This document shows, piece after piece, positions 52,208 to 62,869 of a stretch of DNA of 64,000 nt. Each line of letters begins with the position of its first letter. Positions within the stretch are counted from its first letter, which is position 1. The notes beneath the pieces are model-generated. The model ran no database searches. It saw only the letters and a list, made by a program, of their open reading frames with translations, and was not told the origin of the DNA. Source of the stretch: Conchocele bisecta (Eukaryota > Mollusca > Bivalvia > Lucinida > Thyasiridae); contig CM055266.1 of NCBI GenBank assembly GCA_029237695.1, forward strand, positions 116,763,370 through 116,827,369. The letters run 5' to 3'. Both the position numbers and the translations under genes were made by a program.

Positions 52208-53222
52208 TACCAAACTATCGGTTCGCCTAACGCGCAAGCTAGCGAACATGTACTATAGCCCCCGCGGCTACTGGAAGGGACTCGCTGCCATCAAGAACCT
52301 CGCGGCGGCGACCAAGGTTTCAGAAAACGCTGTCAAGGAATGGCTCAAGAAGCAGGCCATCTGGTAGATCTATTTACCCGCGCCTCACAATATTCCGCGC
52401 CCGAAATTCGACGTGCCAGGTACCGAACCAAGTTCACCAAGCGGATCTCCTGTTTCTCCCTCACGATCGCGTCGGTCGTAAGACGTACAAGTACGCACTG
52501 ACAATCGTTGACGTAGCGAGTCGTTATAAGGGGGCTGAGCCGTTGGCCACTAAAGAGTCTAAGGAGGTGGCCGAGGCTCTCTCCGAATATATAAGAGGAG
52601 TCCTCTCAAATGGCCGAATCTTCTCCAGGTCGATCCGGCCGCGAGTTCATGGGCGCGGTCTCTCATCTATTGTCTAAGCACAAAGTTTCTGTCAGACGCG
52701 GCCGCGTCAACATCCACCGGGACCAGGGAATCGTGGAGCGCTTCAATCGAACCCTGGCTGAGAGACTGTTCGGACACCAATACGCTCTAAAGAACTTGTA
52801 GACCCTCATTCGCGATCGACCGAGTGTGGGTGGCCAGACTGCCCGCCGTGGTCTCCGCATTGAACGGAGAGGTGACCAGATTGATAGGTAAGAAGCCCGT
52901 AGATGCTATCAAGTTTAAAATGGTGACGAGCGAGCCCTCTGCCGTCTCGCGCGGGTGACCCGTTGGTTTAGAGGAGCAACGGCTTCCATCGGATATTGAC
53001 GTCCGGTACCTCTATCAACCGGGAGAGCTCGAAGGTGGCAGCCGCCGCGCGACTGATCCCGTGTAGTCTCTCAATGTACATCATCTAGATCGATCTATTA
53101 CCAAGCCCGATGAGCCCGTGCTCTACTATTTGGATGATGGGCCATCTCGAGGGTTTGTTCGCGAAGAACTTCTTGCGGTGCCTTCTGACACCCAGCTACC
53201 CCCGGATCGTCAGAGTCTTTAG
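52188..53222 (+). pseudogene. Polinton integrase (retrovirus-like, DDE)
   Basis: Inserts the element into host DNA by strand transfer at the GTAG ends. N-terminal part from ATG 52188 (YYSPRGYWKGLAAIKNLAAA, NAVKEWLKKQAIW), then an in-frame TAG at 52365. The catalytic core continues in shifting frames: the first Asp region (ADLLFLPHDRVG type, ~52440-52475), an IVDVASRY segment (~52505), a VDP-type second Asp with GREFMG (~52620-52650) and the Glu in HRDQGIVERFNRTL (~52712-52755). The C-terminal SH3/chromo-like part includes VLYYLDDGP and FVREELL, ending TAG 53220-53222. Further stops at 52956 and 53064. Confidence 0.9.
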
Positions 53223-53265
53223 ATTGCTAATTTTCTTAATTTTTTCAAAATTATTAAATAAATCA

Positions 53266-56200
53266 TTAGAGAGGTTCCGTATGTATTCCGTCTGGTAACA
53301 CGCGTCTTTTATCGTAGTATGCCGAGAGTCCTAATGTTGACAGTACGTTTTCATACACCGTCTTTCATTTTAAATCCTCTATTTTGTGCTACATCTATAA
53401 TGTGTTTTCCATCTTCTGTAGTTTCACTTAGTACTCGTTTATATCTATCCCAATTTAAATTGTTGGTTCTCTTGGACATTCCTTTCGCAGAGTGTTTTTA
53501 TTAATAGAATTAAATTTTTCTACAAAATAACACTTACTAGATAACGCTATCGCCCTATCTCCGCTAAATTCCATTTTGAAAAGTCCAGGCTCTCTTTCGC
53601 TCCATTTATCCCAAGCCAACCATTTCTTTTTTTCTTTTTCAAATCCGTCTAGTAAGTTAGGTCTAATCAATTCCTCTATCGTTTTTCCACTAACTCCTAT
53701 ATACATACTATCCGTATCCATCTGTATTAATTCTTTTTTTAAGTCTTCTCTTTTTACGTATTTGTCTAGAAATTCGTAGTAAAATTCCAACATTCTCAAT
53801 TTAGCTAGTTGATAAACCGCTATTCCACAATGGATGGTCTCTTTACCGCACACCTGGGTTTTCTTGAAGATATTTCGTACGCATCTCCTATCTCTTCCAA
53901 ATCGTCAAAGAATGCAGATCTTAATACTTTGTCAACACAGGTTTCGTTTTGTGTATAGTCGTATTTAAATGTCTCTCCGTTGCCTCTATCATTTTTCCAC
54001 AACACGAGTTTCCTAATAATTTCATTATGTCGGCTACTGGTTTCTTATTTGGTTCTACATCACCCGTTCGTCTTGCGGCTGTAACTTCTTTTGCGAACCA
54101 TTCAAATGGTTTTCCGCTAATATAATCTATAACACGATGAACTCCAGTTATTTCTAGGCCGTGTTTTAAATACCATTTCAACAGTGGCGCGTACAGCAAT
54201 ACTTTAGTGGCGGTCATAGATCCCACCAATTTTTTTTCCATCTCCTCTTGTTCGGCCAGTATCTTTTAAATATTTTAACATGTGTGTGGGAACTTCATCA
54301 ACCTCTACTTCTCTGTTTATAAATATTGGGGACATTTCAGAAAACTTATCTTATTAGTTGTGTGGAACTTCTATATCCACCTCCGCAAACCCAAACAGTC
54401 TCCAGATAAAACTCTTTTACAAAACTTTTTAATAAATTTAGGGTTATGTGTGGGGTATCTATATGGTGTATAGTTTCTCTCCCACACGGCATCTCTTTAT
54501 TTAACGTAGATAAATATAACGCGTTTGCATCGTACCCCAAAACAGCCTTGCAAGGTTTGGAACCCACTCTAATATTTGAAACACCAGCTTCTGCATATCG
54601 TGTAAATACTATTGATGGACCGCCAACTAGAGCGTCCTTCATCATTTCGTATGTTTCTTCTTTTGGTGCATATAGAGCATCCTCCTGGTATAATCGTCTT
54701 TGAAGATTTTTGTTCAATTTAATGGTTCCTCTCAATAAATATTGTATAGCTACTCCAGGTAGTGTTACCGCATCTTTGAAAATATCACACCTCTGTGTTT
54801 ATAAAATTCACACATTTTTTCCACCGCTTCTAGGAACGGTGCTACATCTAAATCGTTATAATATTTCAACCAATCTCTGAAAGTTTTCATATTATTTTCT
54901 TCGAAAATTCTACGACATTTACTTAATTCTGTTTCATCTATTAACATTTTCCCAGATAGTTTGGAATACCAATTCTCTATATCCGGTAGTCCTGGGTAAT
55001 CCAGTTTGTCTGGAGAATCGAACCACTCATAAGGAAAGAAAGATTTCTGTCCTTTGCATTCATAGGCTTTTATCCAAATATCGTAACTTACACCAGGTCC
55101 TAGATAAAGTATTACATCAAGAAATCTAAACTCTGGAGTAAATAGAAATATTGTTGCGTTTGCACGTTTTCCGACCATTACTTTCTTTGTTGTTGATGCC
55201 AGTTCGCCTACTAGGTATTTCTTTATTAAGTTTATATCGTACTTACTGCTGTTAAAACCTATAACCGGTACTTGCTCTATCCACTGTTCGATCTTGGCGA
55301 TTTGGTTTTTACGTAAATGTTCTGTATTAAACCCATATCTTGACCACACTTCTTCTCTTATAGCTTTTCCCCGGACTTTCAAATCTTCTACGAATTTTTC
55401 TATAAGTTTTGCGGGATCTTTATCACAAATATGAGTTACTGTTCCTGAGAAATTATCTCCTATACTAACGCTTACCGGAACGTGCTCGGCTTCGTACTCT
55501 ATATTATTACCGAGAGTTTCAAATTCTGGGTTGAGATATGCCTCAAAATCGTATACTATCTGATATGGATAAAAGAGTAGTGTCGCAACCGATCTTTATG
55601 TCTTTACCAGTTCTTTGAAATTCGCATTCCCACATAACTACTAGTTTGAATTCTTTGCTTCTTCTAATAAATGTATCTCTTCTCATAGTGGATGCGCGTT
55701 CTTCTTTTCTATGCTTTGCATGAATCTCACACCCGTGCCAGTAACAGCCGTGATATTGATATACGGTATTGGTTTCCGTACAGTATCCATCTACTGGAGC
55801 TCCTAAAACCCATCTTTCACCCCCGTGTCCACACTGTTCGTGGTGAATGTGAATTCCCTCGCGCTTTTCCACAGAGTACATCCAATCGATCGCCCCATAA
55901 CTGTTAGAACTTTTTGGGTAGTAGAACGCTTTCTCGAACGACGAACGCGGGCGCTCTAAATAATTACCATTACATACTACTTTTGTCTCACCTTTCATAC
56001 ATTTTGGTCCGTGTCTCTTCATATTACTCGCTTTTGTGAATTTCTGCTTGCAATTATCGCAGGCGTAAATTTTAGATAGGTTTTTAAGGTTTACAGAAAT
56101 GCGTGATTATTAAACAGTCCTATTGTCATTGGTTTATTACCTATTGCCTTATAGTGTGCTGGTACCTTTTTCAACCTTTTCTGTACATCTGTCGGGTCTT

Positions 56201-57096
56201 TTATCTGTCATATGCATAGCTAGACACCTGAACAGACAAAGGTCGTCATTATACTTATCTAAAGAATACATACCTTTTTTATTCTTCAGCCATTCTGGAA
56301 GTTCTCCTCCTGCTGCTTCTTTGGATTGTAGTCCCAAATCTATTCCCCTACTACCCTGTATTAGCTTTACAAAAACCTCTACCATCTTACAAAACTTCCA
56401 CTTTGTATTCGGTCTGTCTATTTTATCGGACATTATTCGTGTTTGCTCCTTATCTGACAGCCATTTTTTAACGGTTTTCATTGATGATAGTGGTTCGCTA
56501 CCACCGAGATTTTTGTGCATTATTATAGTTACAGGTTTTCCATTTTTAATTTCCTCCATATGTTCTAGCTTGTAAGAATATGAATATCTGAAATAAAAAT
56601 TGGTTGTTAGATACGGAGCGAGTTTCTCGAACATGCGTTCAGACTCGTTAATGTTAATGTTTTTACGAAAGGATAATGTAACTACCCGTCTTCCATTTTC
56701 TACCTTTTCCAATGTTTCATCGTGAGCCCCCAATATTTCTTCACCTTTTTCCACTATCGCGCGAACTATAGATCTTTTCTTATTATTTTGTATTGGGCCA
56801 CCTGTGTGTCTAATTTGAGACAAATTATTTGTGCTTGAAGGTTTTATTACACTAGCCCTTAACTCTGCAATACTTTCTTTTTGAATTCTGTTACCAACTT
56901 CCTCCGCTAGTGAGAGGTCTTTAAATGCCCCTCTTTTATAGGCGCGGGTAAACCGTTTCATAAACGCCTCATTCTGTGTGGCATTTATCAGCTTTGTCAA
57001 CCCCCTAACTCTCAACCGTGTACTATAAGTAATCCCAAGAGATTCGGCTTCTCTTCTCAAACTTTCTATTTGTGCTCTAGTTTCTGGCGTTATCAT
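53266..57096 (-). pseudogene. Polinton protein-primed family B DNA polymerase
   Basis: Replicates the linear element using a protein primer. About 1270 residues from ATG 57096, broken into ~8 frames. Order: an N-terminal helical region; CLFRCLAMH near 56220; a zinc finger (CDNCKQKF...H..KC, ~56065-55995); an endonuclease-like motif DGYCTETNTVYQ with CYWHGC (~55795-55730); exonuclease Exo I YDFEAYL (~55540), Exo II GFNSSKYD (~55255-55235), Exo III YYNDLDV (~54865-54845); polymerase motif A GYDANALYLS (~54535-54505), motif B KLLGNSCCG (~54020-53995), motif C MDTDSMYIG (~53720-53695); end at 53266. Catalytic Asp residues are all present, so loss of function comes from frameshifts. It converges on the integrase (44 bp apart). 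Confidence 0.93.
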
Positions 57097-57421
57097 ATTT
57101 TCTGTATATACTTTTGTATATATACTTTTGTATAACCTATAAAATTTATCTGTTCAATTGGACGTCAAAAATTTACATAATGTTTTTTTCGCATCCAATT
57201 GAACATATACATTTCATAGGTTATATACATATATTTATCTGTTCAATTGTACGTCAAAAATTTACATAATGTTTTTTTCACATCCAATTGAACAGATAAA
57301 TTTCATAGGTTATATACATATAATTTAATCATGTTCAATTGGACATCAAAAATTTACATAATGTTTTTTTCACGTCCAATTGAATTAACATATACATATA
57401 TATATATAAAATACATATATA
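57097..57421. promoter_or_regulatory. Divergent control region with three palindromic repeats
   Basis: Between the PolB start (-) and the zinc-finger ORF (+). Three ~90-bp repeats (57151, 57240, 57331) each contain GTTCAATTGGACGTC, AAAAATTTACATAATG and the inverted partner GCATCCAATTGAAC, separated by CATAGGTTATATACATATA. One half-copy (CACGTCCAATTGAACAG) sits at 40366-40383, just inside the left end. Possibly promoter elements, or binding sites for replication or early regulatory proteins. Confidence 0.7.
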
Positions 57422-57716
57422 ATGGATGTGGAGTGTGTGACTTGTTGTAAGACGTTTACGTGTAAAGACTATCTACGAAGGCATCTAGCGAGACGTAGAA
57501 AGTTTCCTTGTGTCCCCCACAATTTCAATACCCAGATGCCCTTGTAAATTCGTTAGTGCCCAAACTCTTTGTAGACATAAGCAACTACGCTGTCAGGTGG
57601 CTAAAGGTGAACGTGGTAGACTAGAGCTGGTAGAATTAGTTGCTGATCTGCGAAATAAATTAGCTATATCGGAGGAGAAAAATGAGGAATATAAACTATT
57701 GTACTTGCATGAATGA
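57422..57716 (+). pseudogene. Small Cys/His zinc-finger protein, frameshifted
   Basis: ATG 57422 begins a C2H2-like finger (CVTCCKTFTCKDYLRRHLA), followed by a stop at 57543. The neighbouring frame gives a second finger (CPCKFVSAQTLCRHKQLRC) and a short Leu/Glu-rich coiled coil (LELVELVADLRNKLAISEEK), ending TGA 57714-57716. One indel near 57510 separates them. A DNA-binding early regulator is plausible, from its position beside the palindromic control region and the right end. Confidence 0.55.
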
Positions 57717-57726
57717 TTTCGACTTT

Positions 57727-57925
57727 TTTCAAAAGTCAATTACCAATATAATTGGGACTCCCTCTTTTCAAAATTATTTTCTCCAAAAATTCATAAATTT
57801 GCTCTCGGGAGACACAATTTTGCTCGTTAACCAATTTTTGATTTTTCGGGGGTGGTGGGGGTATTATAGAGGGTTATAAATGATATCACGGTAGGTGGTA
57901 TCATTTTGACTCCCTTACTACTACT
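57727..57925 (-). repeat. Polinton right terminal inverted repeat
   Basis: Reverse complement of 40132-40330 with few mismatches; ends CTCCCTTACTACTACT. Confidence 0.95.
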
Positions 57926-58100
57926 CACACACTGATTTCCTGTCCTGAGCATAACTCGACCACCCTTTGGAATATTTTCATGAAACTTCACACATGCATA
58001 GACCACGACCCGGAGGTGTGTCGCGAACAAGAATGACAATTCTTGCTTAGCTAATTTTTGAGTTATCTCCCTTTTTTGTTTTGCACACTCTACAAACTGA
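57926..58100 (+). repeat. Right target duplication and resumed dispersed repeat
   Basis: CACACA (57926-57931), then CTGATTTCCTGTC and TTTGGAATATTTTCATGAAA, the same family as 39840-40125. Confidence 0.8.
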
Positions 58101-58754
58101 ACAATAATGCATGCAGATCCGTTTTCTCGTGTGCTCTGTACACCTTACCTGTAGAGAGAACAATAGCCTTCTCTGGTTGAACAATAGAGACTGGGAGAAC
58201 CGTTCACCTATGCATGTGCTAGCATGTGCAAATGTCCAGTCTTGACCACTCTGACCACAGGTAATTTATACAGGTAAATTACTACATTGTATATTACATT
58301 TCCGTAAACTGTGTTGAAAATATTGTGGCATTATGTGGACCTGTGCAGATATATGTAGATAAATATAGGACTATTAAAAAAAATTCTGGGCTCCAGTAGC
58401 AAGCATTATTATTTTTAATTTTTAAACTTTTTTTTTCCATTTTTTTTCTTCATTTTTTTTTTCAAATTCTTTTTCAAGTGCTATATACAGACTATTATCA
58501 TATAATAAAACAATTATTGACTAGTGAGCCATAGAATATAATCTGATATTCCATGGCTCACTAGTCAATAATTGTATAATATGTTCGGGCCAGTGAAAAT
58601 TGCTTTCGGGCCCAGGCTCGAGGTCAAGGCAGGACTAAGGCGAGGCAATTTGATTTCCGCGGAATTCTTGTTTACTTATCTCCCTTTGTTGTATTTCATG
58701 CTCTGAATTTCGTAACACAGCATAAAGCCAAATATTTGGGAATAATTTTATTTT
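58101..58754. other. Intergenic, with one strong hairpin
   Basis: T-rich tract at 58410-58475. A hairpin at 58511-58574 has ~29-bp arms (CAATTATTGACTAGTGAGCC / GGCTCACTAGTCAATAATTG). No gene recognised. Confidence 0.6.
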
Positions 58755-60130
58755 TTGGCCCCATCCACGATTAGTGGAGAGGGGAGGGGGCATTTAGTGT
58801 TACCCCCTTGTCCGTCCATCCGTTTCCGCACACACGCATTGGGTTACTTTGTTAGTAAGCGTAACGGTGGGGGATTTCTTATTGGGCTTAGGGTTGAGGA
58901 TAGGTGTTTTGGGTACCTTGACTTGGGTTATATTTTTATTTAACAGTAAAAAACCCAACAAGTTATTCATTTCGTAGGGAACAGTGGCGTCCCAGTCCTC
59001 CCGTACCGTTCCCGCTCCGTCCCACAATAAAACTTTAACACTCCGGGTAAAATGTTTCATAATTTTAATTCATCCATTCGACCGATCTGACTTCTTAGAT
59101 TTCATATAACCAACCATTGGCTCTTGATGGTGTTCACTACCTGCCTTGTGGCCAAAATTCCACGTTTGGTCCTGCCCCCGCCAAAGCCCAGGATCAAGGT
59201 CACAACATTACTTGGTGCTTCCAAATAAAAACTTTAACGCTCAGGTAAATTATCTTATAATTTTCTGTTTTCTGTTTCACGGATCAGTTTCATTATTTCA
59301 TATACACATTGCCTAATAATTCTTTCTACCGCCCATGTTGCCAAATCCACCGTTAGTAATCCCCCCCGCCAAGCCCAGGGGTCAAGGGTCAACATACTTG
59401 GTGACATTCAAAAACATTTAACGCTCAAGGTTAAATTATCCTTATTATCAATTTTCCTGTTTCCATTTCACAGGATCAAACTTCATATTTCATAGACGCA
59501 TTGCTTCTAATGGTCCTCTTACCAACCGACCCTGTGCCTAATCCACGATTCGTACCTGCCCCCGGCCAATCCCCAGGGTCAAGGTCACCATACTTGGTGC
59601 TTCAAAAACTTTATTTAACGCATCAGGTCAAATATCTTATAAATTTCTTTTGTTGTCTTTCAAACTGGATCAAGCTTTCATATTTTCATATATGCCATTT
59701 GCTTTAATGTAAGGGTCCTCTACCGCCCTGTGCCCAAATCCACATTCGTCCTGCCCCCCGCCAAGCCCAGGGTCAATGGTTCACATACTTGGTTGGGGCT
59801 TCAAAAACTTTTAATGGGACATCCGTGTTCTATGAACACATTTTCTAGTTTTATTAAAACATCACACATGCATAGAAGACGACCCAAAGGTGTGTCGCAC
59901 GTAACGAATTGACAACTCTTGAGTCGTTAATTTTTCTTAGTTATCCATCCCCATTTGTTAGTTTCGTGCACTTATTTTAGTGTCCCGGAGCATTAACTCG
60001 AACACCCTTTGGAAATATTTTCATTGAAACTATTCAACACATGCATTAGACCAACAAAACCCCTAAAGGTGGTGTCACGCAAGAATGACAACTCTTGCAT
60101 CAACTAACTTTTTTTAGTTATTCCCTTTTC
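58755..60130 (+). repeat. ~190-bp tandem repeats and dispersed repeat family
   Basis: About four units from 59100 to 59820 share CAAATCCAC.TTCGTCCTGC, AGCCCAGG.TCAAGGTCA, ATACTTGGTGCTTC and AACGCTCAGGTAAATT. 59850-60130 is the ATCACACATGCATAGA / AAGAATGACAACTCTTGCAT family. Homopolymer and single-base length differences between units are frequent. Confidence 0.65.
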
Positions 60131-60540
60131 CCATTTTTCCGTTTTCACCCCCTCGATTTTCCTTGTCACCCCCAGATTTTGTATTTCCGGAGCCATTAAC
60201 CTCGGAAACTCCCCCCCCCACCCCTTTTTTTTACCCCCCCCCCCCAAACAAAAATAGAAAATTAAGAGTAGTACCAACTACTGTGGGTATCTGGGGAGGG
60301 GGATACCAACATGCGCTTGTCTGACAACAAACGTCCCATTTCTAGTTTATTTTACTGCCAACACCCCCTTTCGGGGAATGATTTTCTGCAGGATCAGATT
60401 TTTATTTATATAATACACGTACATATATACACCGTACAATACAAACGAATAACAATTGACCTTTTTCCGTGGTAACCTAACTTCCTAACCTGGTACCCTA
60501 TTTGAACCAGCTGGGTGGGATCTTGTAGTTCTTGTGCACT
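60131..60540. other. Low-complexity C/T-rich stretch and unremarkable sequence
   Basis: Poly-C and poly-T runs at 60210-60250 (CCCCCCCCACCCCTTTTTT). The rest shows no gene or repeat. Confidence 0.5.
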
Positions 60541-60742
60541 GGGGGTCAGCTCTGTGCTTGGAAAGTGTATTTAGTACCCTTGTTACACTTCCCTAAATAC
60601 AGCAAAAAAAAATTGAATTGTTTAAATTTTCTGTTTAACAGAGGTAATAAACAAATTTTTTTGTTTGCTGTATTCACATTTTCAAAGCATCAAATACACT
60701 TTACCCCAAACACAGGAGCACTGACCCCCTGTGGTTTCTGTG
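60541..60742 (+). mobile_element. MITE with GGGGGTCAGCTCTGTGCTTG ends
   Basis: Inverted ends CTGGGGGTCAGCTCTGTGCT and CACAGGAGCACTGACCCCCT extend inward (GAAAGTGTATTT / AAATACACTTT). Half of it recurs at 39714-39810. Confidence 0.7.
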
Positions 60743-60826
60743 TTGACAAAATTCTCAGCAACTTTCTTTGTTTGTTTGGTTGTTTGACAAATAAAATAGA
60801 GAGCTAATACATTTGCAAAAATAGAT

Positions 60827-61015
60827 GTGCCGGCCGTTCTTTATCACATTAGAACGAGGTCAGTAGGTGGACTGAAGCTGTGTTTGGATAAAGTGTCCTT
60901 AGCTCAAAGGACACAAAACACAGTTGCCACTGGCCAAGGCTCGAACCGCCCAACGACCGTATTGATCAGCCAGTCCTACGCTTTCAGACCACTCGGCCAC
61001 AACGCTCCAACGTAA
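60827..61015 (-). mobile_element. tRNA-derived SINE (minus strand)
   Basis: Read on the minus strand: GTTGTGGCCGAGTGGTCTGA (box A) and GGGCGGTTCGAGCC (box B), then a body with a small GTCCTTTGAGCTAAGGAC hairpin. The T- and acceptor stems do not pair, so it is not a working tRNA. Confidence 0.65.
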
Positions 61016-61689
61016 AAAGTATAATTAAGAAATTCTTTTACTTTTAATAAAACACATGTTAATCACTCCGATTAAGCCAATGAATGCAGAAAGTGACTTT
61101 AGATTGCAAAATCAGCAGTACTGCAAACTAGATTTGTGCCAGACTTGTGTGTTTTTTCTTTTTTTTGATTACTTTAGCACACATTAACATTACATATTAG
61201 CTTGTTGCGTTTGTAAGGTTTGTGGGTCGATTCATGTAACCGGCGCGAATCGTTTTTGGTAGATGATGGGTCGACAAGGACGAAGAAGCTTGAAACAATG
61301 TCATTAATCAAGAATTTTGGCGAGGGACTAAGGATGACGGAAAAACTACACGTTATGTTTGAGGCCGTATGGCAGGAATCATCAGTGCCAAGGTTTAGTG
61401 CTCCTTACATGTGTGTGCAGGGTTTGGTGCTTGGTAAATGTACCCCTTTGTTGTTTTATATACTATGTGCCCTTGGCTAATATACCATTTTTGCAGCTTA
61501 TACTAGTATCCCAACTTAGTTGTCCAGTTTTTGCAAATGTTATGGAATCAATCTGATACATTATGTCCGCCAATATTGGGACAGATCAGGAGTATGATAC
61601 TTGTAGTTTTTACCCAGTTCGGTAGCTTATTTATATTATAAGAATTGTATACAATTGGGGTACCAGAACATTTGGAAACAAATGGTTTA

Positions 61690-62470
61690 GGGCCTGGGTT
61701 TATTTTTAAACAAAAAAAATCCCGGCTAATTGTATTGGCGAAAGCTGGGCGGTGTCCACAATCAACTGTGTAAGTTTTCTGTTTAAAATTGTCCATTTCT
61801 CTGTTACTGTACAACCCTAGAAACAACCAAACTTTTGACAAGCATTCAATAAGCAAGGGGTGCCCACCACATACCACCTAATCCAACATTGTGGAACCTT
61901 TTTTTTCCGCTTGAACGACTTTAGCCCCATATTTTCAACGTTAAGTATTTTCTGTTTAAATGTCCATTTCTCTGTTAATGTTACAAACCTAGGACCACCC
62001 AAAACTTTGACAACCTTCATAAGGCAAGGGGTGCCCACCCACCCCACATAACCATCCTAACATGTGACCTTTATTTTTTTTACCATTGACCCTAATTTTT
62101 TTTTTTCCGCATGAACGACTTGGCCATTTTTCAATCGTTAAGTTTTCCTGAGTTTACAATGGTAAGTTTTTCGTGTTTAAGTCCATTTCTCTGTTTTATG
62201 TACAAACCTGGGAACCACCAACACAGACTGCTTCATTAAGCTACAAGTTTAAATTTTTGGCGGTCTACTTTTTTTTTCCTTGAAGAAGATTGCCCAAAAC
62301 ACAACGTGCAAAATTAAAATCGAACCGATGGCCAGAAAACAACAATTTTAGTAATTTTATCATGTTTGTGCCATTGTATTATCTGTTAGAACTGTTTACC
62401 CATCCCCCGTATCTATGCCTTGAACAAAAACGGCCTTATTGGCTTTGCCTCTTTCTTTTTTCTTGAAAAG
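61690..62470 (+). repeat. Tandem repeat insertion (CCGGCT...GGCGAAAGC units)
   Basis: Units with ATCCCGGCTAATTGTATTGG, TCCATTTCTCTGTTACTGTA and GCAAGGGGTGCCCACC, repeated near 61860-62060 and 62100-62290; a further copy lies at 62897-63090. Confidence 0.6.
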
Positions 62471-62476
62471 TTACAG

Positions 62477-62709
62477 TTAACCCTAAGACCGACCGTTACA
62501 CACAACAATTGTCGTCTGCTTTTGCCTTTATATCTTGCCTTATTTCTCAATAAAAACATGTTTTTGACAGCACTTGGAAATGGAAATGATTCTGAAGTGC
62601 TGTCATAGCATGTTGTAAATTATTTTAAAGTGCTGTCAAAGCATGTTTTTGATGATAAAAATGGAAAATAGAAGACAACAAAAAATTAAGATAGCTGTGT
62701 AAGGGTTAA
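62477..62709 (+). mobile_element. TTAA-flanked MITE family 1, copy 4
   Basis: The same insertion as copy 1 (3761-4010), carried along in the duplicated segment; one hairpin arm is partly deleted. Confidence 0.75.
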
Positions 62710-62869
62710 GCCACACATGAAAACTAGTATACACAACAATTTATTGGGACACACATTACTGGTGTATCACCTTGATTATGTTTCTATGCTAGAGCTATCA
62801 CCTTGCCAATAATTAATGTCCTATATAGCATGATTTGTCCAAATATTATGAAAATGCATGCTACAAAAG

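Larger units (their letters stand above)
40132..57925. mobile_element. Polinton/Maverick element (integrated adintovirus-like DNA virus), decayed
   Basis: 17.8 kb bounded by ~199-bp inverted repeats starting GTAGTAGTAAGGGAG and by a 6-bp target duplication. It carries the hallmark set: protein-primed PolB (-), retrovirus-like integrase (+), FtsK/A32-type packaging ATPase (+), major capsid protein (+) and a candidate penton (-), plus a fibre-like protein and small recurrent proteins. Length, end structure and gene content match known Polintons. Most genes have frameshifts or stop codons, so this is a fossil. Gene order left to right: small ORFs (+), hydrophobic protein (-), fibre (-), penton candidate (-), conserved unknown (+), coiled-coil/membrane protein (-), capsid (+), ATPase (+), small-protein cluster (+), integrase (+), PolB (-), zinc-finger protein (+). 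Confidence 0.96.
61078..62865 (+). pseudogene. Degraded duplicate of PABPC exon 3 and flanking introns
   Basis: 61078-61690 matches 3229-3750, including the intron end, the exon (about 61219-61395; TCAAGAATTTTGGCGAGG and ACTACACGTTATGTTTGAGG are kept) and following intron. 62471-62865 matches 3755-4170, including TTAA MITE copy 4. A ~780-bp insertion (61690-62470) lies between. Many single-base insertions destroy the frame. It is either a segmental duplication or an unpolished alternative copy. Confidence 0.85.

Noticed and set aside
60830..61015. Possible tRNA gene on the minus strand (GTGGCCGAGTGGTC ... GGTTCGAGCC)
   Set aside because: T-stem and acceptor stem do not pair, so I call it a SINE head.
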